In this document: piece after piece, positions 1 to 11,878 of the stretch
How the letters are laid out: every line of letters begins with the position of its first letter
How positions within the stretch are numbered: position 1 is the first letter of the stretch
From: Ehretia macrophylla
Lineage: Eukaryota > Streptophyta > Magnoliopsida > Boraginales > Ehretiaceae
Assembly (NCBI GenBank): GCA_037974665.1
Contig: CM075775.1
Coordinates: 29,951,732 to 30,015,731 of the forward strand
Length of the DNA stretch: 64,000 nt
Direction: 5' to 3'
The notes under the pieces: generated by a model
The model's input: only the letters and a program-made list of their open reading frames with translations
The model's database searches: none
Told to the model about the DNA's origin: nothing
Position numbers and translations under genes: made by a program

Positions 1-1
1 T

Positions 2-281
2 ATAGCATATGACAACTCAAATGGGTCTTTTTAATATTTGAAATTTTCATCATAATCAAATGGGTCTTTATAATATTTAAATTTTTTTATCATAATCAAA
101 TAGATTTTTTTATATTTGAAATTCTTATCAAAATCCAATAGACCTTGTTTCATATTTGAAATATGTTTTCTTTTTAACTGACCCCTTTATTGGAAAAAAA
201 TAAGAAAAAAAAAGAAGAAGAAAAAACAGAGCCAAGGTAGAGTTTGTGATTGTGTAAGGATGCAAAGAAGAGAAGTTAAAT
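2..281. repeat. 5' flank of aldolase copy A (duplicated at 38219-38497)
   Basis: AT-rich non-coding DNA that aligns almost base for base, with a few small indels, to 38219-38497 in the same orientation. The shared landmarks run in order from the agcatatgacaactc block to the aaggatgcaaagaagag block. Both copies lie upstream of aldolase 5' regions (A at 1.1 kb, B at 41.6 kb), so this reads as part of a larger tandem gene duplication rather than as an independent transposon. Confidence 0.8.
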
Positions 282-323
282 TCAATGCATATTTCTAAAT
301 TAACTAAAAATAAAATAATATTA

Positions 324-783
324 TAATCAGAGGCGTCTCAAACAATTTAGAGATTTTGGACGATCATCTAAATGAGGGTCTTAATAATTAGATTTTTTCT
401 CAATAAAAAAACTATAAATTTTATACTTAAATAATCACTACAAATAAAAAAAAACCAAAATTAGAATTATAAAATAACATAATATTACAAGTTAACAAAA
501 AGATAGACTTATATAAAATTTATTTTTTTTTATCTTTTGAGATGCAAAAAAAGTAATTGGGGCCAATGAGGTCTTAGAGTCCTAACCAATTTATTGATGA
601 AGGTTTGCTTATTTAATGAGCAGATCTTGAGACTTTAAAATCCTCTTGGTCTCAATTAAAGGATACTAGTATAGGATATACTTTTATCTTAAAAAAAAAA
701 ATTATTTAAATTGAGACCTCTGTGTTATGGGAGTCTTGAACACAGATCTAAACCGCTCTTAATTTAGGTCGGCCCCGATTATA
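324..783. repeat. Possible TIR element upstream of aldolase copy A
   Basis: The stretch opens with taatcagaggcgtctc and closes with a roughly inverted counterpart (ggtcggccccgatta). The inside is AT-rich with no coding signal. The termini resemble the GC-rich ends of plant hAT-type MITEs, but the match is imperfect and I see no clear target-site duplication. The block is absent between the matching flank and promoter of copy B. The remaining sequence up to the aldolase start (784-1135) is promoter and leader without other recognisable features. Confidence 0.3.
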
Positions 784-1135
784 ACGGTGGATGCAGGTTG
801 CACTCGACGCGCAAATGGCTGCTATTCATCAAATTAGATACATATTGATGGGGCACCCATCGTTGTACCCCTCGCCTAAAAATTGCATTGAGGCCCCATC
901 GAATATACCCCAATACCCCAAATCTCTTCAGTGGAACTGTCCAAGTCGAATATATCCTGTTGCGTCAGATTTCGCCTATATGCAGCCCCCTGGGACCTTG
1001 CAATTTCGGCAATAATAAATTTGATTTATGCTATTTCCCGCTAAGTCGTCTCGTTCTGGGGGTTTGTGCCAAAGACTTTGGTTTAACTCCCACATTCTTT
1101 TCTCTTTGTCGGGGAACTTGCGTAGTCCACTAGCC

Positions 1136-3027
1136 ATGACTTCCAACCTTGCGAAAAAATTGACATTTGGCAAGAGCTAATTACCAGGCCCTTTCATATA
1201 ATCTCTTTCAGTTCTAGAGTTGTATATTAAGCATTTATTTATTGCATGATCCTCTCTCTCTCTCTACCTGGAGAGTGTAGAGGCTTCCTGTGCTTCAGCC
1301 TTTGATGGTCTTGAATTCCGGTTTGGATTCTTGACTTGGCTTCTCTCGGCCCTCACAATGCGTCTTGTGTTGGCCATAGTTGTGGTGGCCTTTTTGGTGA
1401 GTGCGTTTATGGGTGCTATGCCCGTTGATGCTGCTAGAACGGTAGCACCAATGATCTTGGCTGTTGTTAGCGTTTGACTTGTACTTTTCCTTTTTCTTGT
1501 TCACCCACTCTTTGTACTTTTTCTTTGTTAAATTTATGAGGTTAGTTTTAATCATTTTGAGGTTTTTAGGGTGTGCCTATTTGATATCAGTTTTTAATTA
1601 TTTTGTTTTTTTGGTTTATTTGATTATTATGAAAACTGTCCTTTAGTGAAGTATATCCCAATATATATTTGGCTTTAACCTAATCATTATTAAGATATAT
1701 ATGCCTAAATGAATTCAGTTATTTTTATGCATAAATGTACATGTTCAGTTTCATCCACGGATCTGAAGATATTTTCACTGATATTAAGATGTTAGATCAC
1801 CAGATGTGGATTTAGTAGATCTGGAAAGCTTCATAATTTTTGCTCTATTTAGCAATTTTTATACTTGGATATGAGGAGAAATTAAAATCGGAATTACATT
1901 GGTTCAATTTTATTAATAAAAATTGGAGAAAATTGATGATTTTTTTCTTTTTCTTTTTTGTCATTGCAGATGAGCTTATTGCGAATGCTGAACGACTTGG
2001 CACTCCAAGAAAGTTTATCCTTGACGCTGATAAGTTAACTGGCACTCCTGCTGCCTTTCAACGCCTCATTAAGCTTTTTTCTAACACTCCTGGTAGTGGT
2101 GCCCGTTCAATGGTTCAATGGTGTTGTTGTTGACGAGGAGACTCTCTACCAGAAGACTGACCAAGGTACATCTCTATGATGATTTTCTATATGCTTCGAA
2201 TATTAGGGATTAATTTTGGAATTTTGTATTCGATCAGCTATGTGGATATGATGGTAATTGATTTAAATTCTTGATTTGCAGGTGAGCTCGTTGTTGATGT
2301 CCTGAAGGAGAAGGAGGGTGGAGTCCTCGTTGGAATTCGGGTCCAGATGGGCACCGTTGAACTTCCTGATGGCCTCGCCGAGCGCTGTCAGAAATACTAC
2401 AAAGCCGGTGCTAGGTTTGTCAAATTGGATATAGATCCCCTTGAGCAATCTGATGAGTTGGTTATTGAAAAATATGCGGATTGCTTAGCCCGCTATGCCA
2501 CTATCTTCCAGGAGAACGGATTGGTCCCAATTGTTGGACCTGAGATCCTTGTCAATGGTTCTGACGACGATATTAGTTACAAGGTCTCCGATGTATTTGA
2601 GCGTCTTCTTGTTGAATCTTACAAGGCATTCAATGACCACCCTGTCCTTCTCGGGGCTACTCTGTTGAACCCTAAAGTGGTTGCTGATCATGGATTAGAG
2701 GCCCTCAAGGTTGCCCCACAGGTGATCGCTGAGGACACTCTCCGTGCCTTGAATCGCACAGTTCCAGCTGGTGCTTCTGCTATTATCTTCTCCCATGGGG
2801 CGCTCGGTAAGGAAGAGCCAACCTTCTTTGATGCCATTACTAGTCATAACACCAGGAAACAATGGCCCATCTCGTCCATCGTAACTCTTAATCCGAACAG
2901 GCTCATGGATTTTGCTGGAGAAGAGGAAAAAATGGAGATCGCAGCATTCATTCAGTGTTGCAAAGCGAAGGCCAAAGCACCCGTTGTGCAGTTGAGCAAT
3001 ACTTTGTGTGAACAGAATGTAGTTTAG
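1136..3027 (+). pseudogene. Class I fructose-bisphosphate aldolase-like pseudogene (copy A)
   Basis: Three exons are recognisable by comparison with copy C: exon 1 at 1136-1169, exon 2 at 1970-2165, exon 3 at 2282-3027. Exon 1 ends in a GC rather than GT donor (1170-1171); the other splice sites are canonical. Exon 2 carries a 6-bp and then a 1-bp insertion around 2090-2110 relative to copy C, which shifts the frame into a TGA at 2131-2133. A product from exon 1 would therefore stop early. Exon 3 is still fully open (GERCQ-type and PIVGPEIL segments visible). The residue at the Schiff-base lysine position is Asn (TLLNPK where functional aldolases have LLKPN), and the Glu of the PIVEPEIL motif is Gly. 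The C-terminus ends shortly after KAKAKAPVV and lacks the glycine-rich repeat of copy C. This is most likely a pseudogene of an already catalytically dead paralogue. Confidence 0.85.
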
Positions 3028-3372
3028 CTGTGTTAAAGGAAACATCACCATAGAGATGGAACTTCAGTGTCAGATTTTGAACTGCACCATAAAAAAAAAA
3101 TTAAAAAAAAAAAAATAGAATGCCTTTAAGCCATACGAATGCCAGCTCGATGCTCAAAAAGTCCTGGAAATTCTATGAATCAATTCTATCAAAGAAATTC
3201 TTTAGATCCGTGTCATTGATTATGGGAACCATGTTTGAACAGGTAATTCCAGTATGGCAAGTGTTATAAGTCAAGAACAAAACAATGGCATCGACTGAGA
3301 TACAAAGCAATTAGCATTCACGCATCTCAAGAAAATTGATAACAAAAGGCGCTGATTCAGCTTTTATACGAT
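3028..3372. other. Gap between aldolase copy A and the Gypsy LTR
   Basis: Contains the presumed 3' flank of copy A with A-rich runs (3091-3117), then about 250 bp of non-repetitive sequence. A plus-strand open stretch of ~40 codons from 3120 ends at a GT donor-like site near 3241, but I recognise no protein. Because the PCFS4-like exon lies on the other side of the Gypsy element, part of this could be the former continuation of its intron. No TATA or RNA gene is seen. Confidence 0.4.
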
Positions 3373-3822
3373 TGTCGAGGTCGGAATCTCGACGTTGAGA
3401 TTGAAAAGCTACTTCTGCCGAGCTAGATTTCTGGGTCGGCTCCTCGACCTAGATTTTTGAGTCGGCTACCTGATCTGCACAAGAAAAATGAAGGAAAAGG
3501 TAGGGTGACGACCCATATTTTTTCCTCGGACGTGCGAATGATTAGTATATCCGAACTGGCAAAGTAGCTGAGAGCATTTAATGAACAGTTACTTTTGAAA
3601 TGAAGTGGTGGAGCTCTAAATTTGGATCTGACAGCATTTAATGCGGTGCAGCTTTATGTCTCATCAGAACAGCTGTTTGCCGAGGTCAGGGTTTTCTTGG
3701 ATCGAGGTGAGGTCGGGTCAACATCCAGGTTGGGCATTAGCTGAAAATGCTGGGCTTGGCTCAGATTAGCCCGCCTCAGCTCGGAGTGGGCGTCATACCT
3801 CAGCTCGGGATCCTCCTTGTCA
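3373..3822 (-). repeat. 3' LTR of the Tat Gypsy element
   Basis: 450 bp, starting tgtcgaggtcgg and ending ccttgtca on the plus strand. It aligns along its whole length to 15813-16288. It lacks two short blocks present there: about 10 bp containing the LTR TATA box, and about 17 bp in the catcagggcttta region. The adjacent purine tract on the element's sense strand fixes this as the 3' LTR. Confidence 0.92.
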
Positions 3823-3836
3823 ATCCCTCCCCCAAA
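3823..3836 (-). other. Polypurine tract of the Tat element
   Basis: Read on the minus strand, the sequence immediately upstream of the 3' LTR is tttgggggagggat, directly followed by the LTR's tg. A G/A-rich run abutting the 3' LTR is the plus-strand primer of LTR retrotransposons, and it confirms the element's minus orientation. Confidence 0.8.
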
Positions 3837-4000
3837 TCGAGATCTAGATTTGGGAGTTGTTCCCAAGCTGGAGGTACTCAACCCCGGTAGAGTGGGGATG
3901 GCCACGTCAGCGGTGCATACCCTTCAGATGGCTGACACGTCACCTGCCAGTTATGACAAGATGCGACATTTGGGATTCCTGAGGCGGTTACAGGAGTTGC

Positions 4001-4010
4001 CTATAAATAG
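4001..4010 (+). promoter_or_regulatory. TATA box for the antisense gene of the Tat element
   Basis: A consensus ctataaatag motif lies on the plus strand about 180 bp inside the 3' LTR and about 280 bp upstream of the first ATG of the antisense frame (4290). It points in the direction of the antisense gene, opposite to gag-pol. A GT donor-like site (ag|gtaaga, 4156-4157) downstream suggests a 5' leader that may be spliced. The promoter role is inferred from motif and position. Confidence 0.6.
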
Positions 4011-4289
4011 GGCCTTGACATCCGAGATTCATTTCACACTTTGCTTACGAAATTTGAAGCTTTCAGGTCGGCAACCAGAATGGTCAGACACTTTTAGCTC
4101 GGCAAATATTTTCTCGGGGTATTCAGCTCGGAATCCACTAGCTCGGAGCCAATTAGGTAAGAGGCAATTAGATCGGGTCATCTTCGACAAATAGAGTGGT
4201 AGGTACGTCCCGACTCCCTTTAGTTATTCTTGCACATATTTTAATTTGTAAACTGGATGGGGAGGTCGGAGTTGGAAGATTCCCAAACG

Positions 4290-6535
4290 ATGGAGGTGAG
4301 GTCCTATAGAAGGGATGAGAATCCGTCGAGCTCAGAATCGACCTCAGATGGGGACTGCGGTGATGACAGCGAAGGTACATCTCAATGGTCAGCTCGGCAA
4401 TCTGGGCTCAGGGAGAGTGATGACGATTGCTAAGTGATCGAGGTCAGACAAGTGCAAGAAGAAGCCGAGGTGGACCCTTTGGCCGACCTGTGAGACTTAG
4501 GAGATAGGGAGGATGAAGAGCCATTGAACCAGTTGGAGGGAGTTGAGATACAACAGGAGTACTTAGTTGGAACCTCCGCGTCGGAGCCGATTGAAGCGAT
4601 CCCGGTTAGGGCGGTCCCACCTCGGAGCTCTGATACAACCAGTGGTTCGTCGGCTCAGGGGAAGATGATAGAGTAGCTGTTCGCCTGTTATAAATACGAG
4701 TGCCATTCTTCCGTCCAGATGGCTAATGCCAGGCTAAGGGATTGGTCGGTGGACCAACACCACAAGCTGAAGGTTCCAGGTCGGAATGAGCCCGCCTGCT
4801 ATCTTCCACCCGATCACTTCACTATCTATGACCTTGCCTTCGATGTCATCCGGCTTCCACTTCCCGACTTCATCGCCGGTATTTTGAACTACTTTGAGCT
4901 TAGCCCGGGTCAGATGTCACTAAATGGTTGGGCTGTAATGGTGGCATTTTATGTATTCTGCCTTGAGAGGAAAATAGGGCCAACCCTGCGTCAGTTTAGG
5001 CAGTTCTTTGTGTGCAAGCCCAACCCGAAGCAGCCAGGGTGGTTTCATTTCGCAGCTTGGGTCGGCAATGCCATATTCACCAAGTGGCACTCCTCTAACA
5101 AGGGCTTGCACAACGACTACTATTGGGTCGAGCCGGCTGTGAACCCGGGGTGCAGGGTAGATTAGAATCCCTCCCTAAAGAAGAATGTGAATGACAACCC
5201 CAAACACTCAGAAGCGGAACTCGCCGAGGTCGGGGTATTGAGACCCAAGCTGGGTATGCAAATTGACATTGACAGCGTCCTCAGGTGGGACAATTCTGAA
5301 AATCAAAGTTATTCGAGAGAGAACCCGACCTGAGGAAGGAGCACCCCTATCTACTTCCCGAGCCCGAAGAGAATGTGAATTCCAGCTCAGAAGAGGGTCA
5401 GTTCGCAGGATCAATGCCCGACATCCCCGTCTTCTTGTCTACCGTTGTTCTCTTCAGTTTGCATTTGGTTATTTTTCACCTCTTTCCTTTACTCTTTTGC
5501 AAATATGGCAGATACAAGAAAGCTCGCGTATGCCAAGATGAAGAGAAGGACCGAGGCCAGCGGCGAAGTCCCGGCTCAGTCTGGTTTGGGCTCTAGCGTC
5601 CCTCCAGAGCAGAGGCAACAGCCAAGTTCGGGAGGTTGGTGCCGAGGTCTCTTCCAAGGGGACTTCGGAGTCGCCCCTGCCCAAGAGGCAGAGCTCGGGT
5701 GTGGCGATCCCGGAGAGGTCGGCGTCCCGTCCTGACAACAAGAAACGGCCTCGAACTGAGTACTTCGGGAAAGGCAAGGCCACGGAGGCGACCCCTCCTG
5801 ACAAGGGTTTCTTGGAGGCAGTCAAGGTCACCCGCGATCCCAAGCTGGCAAAGGTCCAGGCTGAGCGGCTTTGCCTCGACTTGAGGACAACCGTGGCGAC
5901 GGTGAGTCAAGCTAAGTTATTTGTACATAACTATGGCTTTCAGCTCAGCTAACTGCTTTTAACCTTTCGTGCAGGCCGCCCATCCCCAGCCTCCTTACTA
6001 AGGTCCAAGCCCACTGTGTTGAGCTCGAGCAGCGATGGGCTGATGCCCGAGCTGAGATCGATGCTCAAAGAGTGGAGGCTACCAAGAGGTACAAGGAGGA
6101 CGCAGAGGAGTTCGGTCGGCTAAAGGCGGAGCTCACAGCCAAGGAGAAGGAGCTCAAAACAGAGAAAGCCCGACGTGAGGCTGCGGCCAAGGACGTCGAG
6201 CGCTAAAAACAGGAGAGGCGCGAAGCCGAGGCGAAGCTGCGGGAACTTGTAGATCGGGTCGGCCTCCAGGGGGAGAAGGCGGTGGAAGAATTTAAGTCCA
6301 GCCAAGCGGCCGTGGATTAGTTGACCACGGAAGGTGGGGCGATGGCCAGGTACGCCGAGTTGGAGTACTACTTCCGGGGTCAGGTCGCAGCTCGGGAGAG
6401 AGCGAAGACCTTCTTCCCTACTACCAAGAATGATTACATCGAAATCTTGGAGGCTCCACCGCCAGATTTCTGGTTGATTCCTGAGCTTCCGGTCGACCTG
6501 ACATCCCAAGCTAAGGAGGTGATTGAATTTGTCTA
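4290..6535 (+). pseudogene. Antisense gene (aORF) of the Tat element, putative gypsy-type transposon domain
   Basis: Plus-strand gene opposite to gag-pol, between integrase and the 3' LTR. A single frame runs from the ATG at 4290 (Ser/Asp-rich N-terminus) into the conserved block at 4719-5165. That block has an LPLPDFIAGILNYFELSPGQ segment and further conserved Trp and Phe residues, and resembles the plant 'putative gypsy type transposon' domain (Transposase_28 type). The frame continues past 5165 with scattered stops (for example TAG at 5163-5165 and TGA near 5330). A second part starts at the ATG around 5504 and has a good GT-AG intron (5902-5974). It ends in a charged coiled-coil segment (about 6004-6535, repeated KAEL/KEKELK-type heptads) interrupted by stops and at least one frameshift. 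The function of these proteins is unknown. Confidence 0.75.
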
Positions 6536-7186
6536 GAAGGGCATGGATCAGGTCGGGGATGAAGCCGATGCTACCACCTCCATCGCTGCTCCTAAGTAAA
6601 TTTTGTACTCGCCCGGGTCGGGCTTTATTAGATTCACCCAGGTCGGGCTTTTTGCAATTGTATTTTTTCACTTTTAATGAAATGGATGCTTTTTGTTTTA
6701 TTTGCGTTTCATTTGAGTTCGTACATGTGTACCTTTTCCTTCACAAATTTTCTTAAGTAAGTGGGGTCGGACCAATATAATGGACATTTCAAACTTAATT
6801 TAAATGTAAAGAACCGAGCTGGACGCGATTAATGAATTTTCATCCTAATTCGAACTGGTTAATTGGATAACTATTATCGTTGCCAACCTGGACTCGTTAG
6901 TCCGATTTAAAATTGGTCAAACTAATATTGACAGGTGTTCTGAGTGCCATGCATTCTTCAATAGTTTTCCGTACTTGTCGCGGAGGTAGAAAGTTCCGAG
7001 TTGGACTTCTTTCATTACTTCGTACGGTCTCTCTCCGGTCGGAGAGAGCTTGTTACCCAAGCGTGGCAAAAAGATGGCCTTTCTGAGTACGAGGTCGCCA
7101 ACTTTAATAGGCTTAGGCTTGACCTACTTAGCGAAGGCTCTTTGCATGGCAGCTTTGCTGGCCAGCATTCTGATTTGAGCTTTAAC
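6536..7186. other. Spacer between antisense gene and integrase of the Tat element
   Basis: The two convergent genes of the element end here. The sequence contains a duplicated gtcgggcttt motif (6615-6650) and AT-rich DNA that would hold both 3' UTRs. Minus-strand coding traces of the integrase C-terminus fade out near 7100. No independent gene is seen. Confidence 0.5.
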
Positions 7187-7920
7187 TCAGAGCTCTTCGG
7201 CGAGGTTGAGCTCTTCACGGATCAGTGCTCCGTTTATTTCTGGATCATGGTGGAAGGTTCTACTGGTTAGAGACCCAATCTCCACTAGCAGCACCGCTTG
7301 AGTACCGAAGGTCAGCTCGAAGGGCGATTCTCTTGTTGCCGAGCTAGTGGTGGTCCGCTGAGCCCACAGTACCTCGGGAAGAATCGATGCCCACTGGCCC
7401 TCTGCTTCATCCAGCTTGGTTTTCAGGCCCTGCAAAATGATTTGGTTAGTCTTTTCAACTTGGCCATTAGTTTGAGGGTGAACAATAGATGAGAATCTGA
7501 TGTCGATCCCAATCTCAGCACATTTGCCTCAAAAATATGCACTGTCGAATTGCTTGTCGTGATCAATAATGATAACCTTTGACACCCCAAATTGGCAAAT
7601 TATGTTTTTCCATACGAAATTCCAAGCTGCCTTTTCTGTTATTCTAGCAACACCTTCAGCCTCAGGCCATTTGGTGAAATAGTCTACAGCTACGAATGAG
7701 TGCTTCTTTTGGCCAACACTGGTTGGCAATGGGTCGATGATATCTAGACCCCACGGATAGAATAGGCACAGACTTATCATCACCGTGAGGTCTACCGTTG
7801 GCTTCCTCTGTATATTAACGAACCTTTGGCAGGTATCACACTTTTTTACATACTCTTTGGCATCTTATTCTAAGGTTGGCCAAAAATAGCCTTGTTTCAA
7901 TGCCTTCCGAGGCACAGTCT
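7187..7920 (-). pseudogene. Integrase core and C-terminus of the Tat Gypsy pol
   Basis: The minus strand encodes GLDIIDPLPT, then VAVDYFTKWPEAE (first catalytic Asp of the retroviral integrase core), the region of the second Asp (IIDHDKQFD), the NGQVEKTNQ helix with the catalytic Glu around 7450, and the downstream LWAQRTT / PFELTFGTQAV block. At least one frame change and several stops separate these pieces. The zinc-binding N-terminus is found at 11466-11560, on the other side of the nested solo LTR, so this is the distal half of one split gene. Confidence 0.9.
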
Positions 7921-10900
7921 TGTCACACCCCCAACCAGACCTATGGAGGTTAGATTAGGGTGTGATCTAATCATTCACGTTCTTTTACGACTATAACCGA
8001 TTAATGAAGGTTAAGCTTATCCGTTAGATTAGAACTCCAAAAATTCTCCGAAAAACCGGCTGCATAACAACTGTAATTGGGCTCCTTAGTTTGACCTGAT
8101 TTTCTAAACACCTTAAAATCTTCAATCTCAAATTCGATTCCAACTAAGATCACTATTTATCGCCAATTGATATGCCTACTATTTATCTCAAAGTCTTGTT
8201 TGATTAATACCTAGCATGATAACTATGTCCCGTTTATTTGTTAGTTCTTGTTACACAAGTGCCTATTGATCTTTAGCATACTATTAAGCACCTAGGTGAA
8301 ATTAAATAGAGTTACAACATTTGATTCTTTCACCTAGTGGTTGAGTTGCCTATGAGAGTTACTAAATCAAAACAGTAATAGCAACCCACAAGATAGAGTG
8401 TTCATCTAGTCATAATCAATACAAGCCAAAATTTGATCCCAAATTACAACGGGGATCATTTACAATCGACAACAAGTAGATATAAGAAATAGTCTTCAAA
8501 ATAAACATAACGTTCGCAAAATAGCCATAGTCAAGCAAGGCACGTAAGACAAGCAATCACTCCAAAGAGTCATCAGCAGGCACGTTCTCCTCGGGTACCT
8601 GTTCCTGATCTTCTTCAGTTGTAATGATAAAAGAAGGTGAGTACTTATGAACTCAGCGAGGGGGAACGAGAAATATTGTTTTGAAACTCTTTTCCGGTTA
8701 AACTTATGAAAAATCCCTTTTTAAAAACATGTCACGTATTACGAGTAATAAGGTATGCAAAGTATAAGAATCAAATTGAACAACAGATACAATTGCCAAT
8801 CATTTCAAGGATACATTGAGCATTTACTCTCAATATCATTTCAATAACAATTGTTGCGGCCGGCTTCAATCATCCCTTATCGCTCCCAATTAGGTATACT
8901 CCGGATGTACCCCGAAATCCTACGACCCAACCTTCTGAGGGTGAAATAACAAGCGAGAGAGGGAATTGAACCATAGTAGTCACGGGAGCACCGGCAAGCC
9001 CTATGCCGCCCGGCGTTCATAAAACGCTACCATACCACAATGAAAGGTTGAAATCTTGTATACAGTGAACATTTATACCATTTAACAATTCACATTAGGA
9101 GGACAACAAAGTAAGTTGCCTCCAAGCAATTTCAAGATCACATATTGCCAAGTAAACAAATGAGGCATGCTTAACATGAATTTTCACTTTGTAAAACATG
9201 TAGAGTCCTATGAACATTAAACGGGCAGCAGAGTAACACATATAAATCAAGTCATAACTCATTTCGGGGTTCACGTATCAAGTCATAAGATTATACAAGC
9301 ATGCAACGACGTTTACAAGTGGCCGGGTGCAAGAAAAGTCTACTTATCAACATGTAATCACCCGGCATCGCATTTAGAGCTATAAGGACAACTACAGGCA
9401 GCCTATTAACCACACGATTGACGCGTTTAACCATAAGATCATCTCTTAGCAAATAGTCATAAGTAATTGGGCCTCGATTCCGTGCTTAACATGCGGTGAA
9501 GCAAACCATTCATCAATTAGTGATCCCAAGGCATACATTAATCAAATTCAGCAATCCCAACCAGCCACAACAGTCCATACAACATCTAAGTGCCACAATT
9601 CTAAGCATTCAATACCACAAGAGAATTTACAACATGTTTCAAAGCATATATCACTAAACAAAAACCTCACTGTAATGGTCTGTTTTCCCACATTCGATTA
9701 GACAAGTAAAATTTCTCCAATTTCAGTGAAAAAAATGTCAAGTTAAATCTTAATGAGTGATTTAAATCTAGGAACAAACCTCACATCATTTGGAGTTCAG
9801 ACTTAGGAGTTATGGCCAAAACCGTGAGACTACGCAAAACTGTCCAGTTTTAGATACATTATGATTTTTGCTATTTTTGAGGGTCTTAGAGTCATAATTG
9901 GCTTTGGTCTATTTCTGACAAAAATGTCCAGAACTGCAAAATCTAACAACCTACCAATTTTCATGCATTTTGGGCATCATTGTCTAGGCTAAAATAGTTT
10001 CGTTCTACAAGGTCAGAAGGCTGCCAGATTCTACTTCAAATTCCCAATTTTCCAGATTTAGATACCTTTCGATGTTTTGTTATTTTGGAGACCTTAGAGT
10101 CAAAATTGGCCTTGGCCTATTTCTACAAAAAATTCTCAGAACTGGCAAAAATAGTCACCTACCAATTTTCACGCATTTTTAACATCATTTACTAGACCAA
10201 ATACACTTCGCTCTACCAAGTCAGAAATCTGCCAGCTACACGATTTTACCCATCTTCAAGTTATAGCCAAAAATCTAGCCATGCATGGTTTTATAAGCTC
10301 ATATACACACATATACAACAACTACAGAGGTAAATATAGTCATATGAAGGCATGCATGTGATTTTTGAAAGCTTTCACAAGAGTTTAACCCTCTTCTTAG
10401 CAAGATAATAAATGAAGATGCACAATGCTCTTTGAAGATGTACAAAATGGTCTTTTTTCCTTGCTTGGCCGAGAGATAACTTGTGGTTCTTTAATTCCTA
10501 GCTTAGTTATCATGTTCTTAGTATGTGCATGTGATTAGAACAAAAGGAAATGAAAGAAAGACTATCGAAACATACCTAGGGCTGAAATGAAGAGTTCTAT
10601 GAGCTTGCATGCAATTTTCTTGCTTCTTGCTTGTTTGGGCTGCTATGGTCGAGTTTGAGTGATATGGAGAGCATTGTTTTCAGCCTTGGATGTTCAAGAG
10701 AAGGCCATAGCCGAGAGGGAAAGAAAAAATGAGAGAATGTTTTGAGGAGATGGTTGAAGTTGAGTGTTTGTTGAGTATGAGTTTGCATGTGTCGGCCTTG
10801 AGCTTCACAAAATTCTGATTTTGTGTCATCTAAAGCATGTTTTGAATTGTTTTTTGGCATGGCATTGCAAGGGCCGAGACAAGCATGCTTGGGTAGAGTG

Positions 10901-11465
10901 TTTTTGGAGTTTTCTATGCATTGTTTGAAGTGATTATGTCATAGTTTGTCTTGGAATGTTTTAATTTATGCAAAGGCTTGTCAACTTGCAAGATATGGTC
11001 GGCCAAATGAGCTATACAAGGCTGAAAATTCAGATTCAAATAATGGCATTATAAGTTATAATAAGTGTGGAATTTGAGGTGCATGAATTTTGCAAAAGAA
11101 TAAAGAATAAGAATGTTTAGTGTTTGGTGAAATTTTGTCTTCTAGTGCATTGACTTAAGATTAAAATGTTAGTTAGTGGAGTTTGTAGGATTATTCTATA
11201 GTTTAGTGCTTTGTGTAGGATACTTTATTGATTAGCGTGCGAGCACGCTTTCCTAGGTCTAGGGCACGCACTACGAGGTAAGGCACGAACTACGAGAAAA
11301 ATACACATATTCCAAGTATATGCACGCAACTCTAAAAGAATGCACATAATTCAATGCAAGACACGTAAATCAAGACACGACTCTTAAACCTAGGTCAAGG
11401 CACGCAATTCAAGGTTAGGGTACACGAAACGAGGTATCGCACGCAAATCGAGGTCGGGCCTCACA
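7921..11465 (-). mobile_element. 3.5-kb solo LTR nested in integrase (copy 1)
   Basis: On the minus strand the element starts tgtgaggcccgacctcg and ends ggggtgtgaca (TG...CA). It aligns end to end with the plus-strand copy at 32634-36213. It contains no gag-pol and no internal repeat of its own ends, so it is a single LTR left after recombination. The length, and the motif around 8640-8670 (ctcagcgaggg), fit the long LTRs of Tekay/Del-type chromoviruses; that lineage is inference. Target duplication is poorly preserved (agtct before, acctt after). The frames it splits (HLGGK upstream, a PRKALKQG-like continuation downstream) rejoin across the insert. Confidence 0.85.
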
Positions 11466-11878
11466 ACCTTGCCTCCCAAGTGGTTTCTACATACCCCTTC
11501 ATGGATCTCCTGGAGTACATAGTTTCCCTCATCGGGCCCAATACACTTTAAGAGAAGCCAAGTGTAGGCTCTCTTGTAGAGCTGCCCGACAATTATGACA
11601 AACCTTGAGGCCTGTTTCATGAGATTTCGAGCTGTTTTTTTATCCTCTGGGGTCATACTTCCCTCCAAGTAGTCCATGATTGGTTTGGTCCAATCTGGGC
11701 TTAAATTGAACTCGGCTACGGTTTGTATGCCCAACTGGATACTTGGTTCAGACACTTCTTCCACATGGACTAGTGTAGGTCGGCTCTCGCCCAAGGTTAT
11801 CCTAGACAAGGCGTCAGCCTTCATATTTTCCTCCCTCGGAATTTGCTGTATCGTGAACCTTTTGAGCCCTGAGGTCAA
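11466..11878 (-). pseudogene. RNase H-integrase linker and integrase zinc-binding N-terminus
   Basis: The minus strand encodes IPREENMKADALSR (the conserved end of the RNase H module), a divergent linker, then GNYVLQEIHEGVCRNHLGGK, the HH half of the integrase HHCC zinc finger. Coding ends abruptly at the solo LTR boundary. It lies in a different frame from the RNase H stretch, with the overlap at 11814-11878, so a frameshift has occurred there. Confidence 0.88.

Noticed and set aside
3120-3245. Exon-like plus-strand stretch ending at a GT donor
   Set aside because: No recognisable protein, no acceptor, and a similarly plausible minus-strand reading; left as unassigned spacer.
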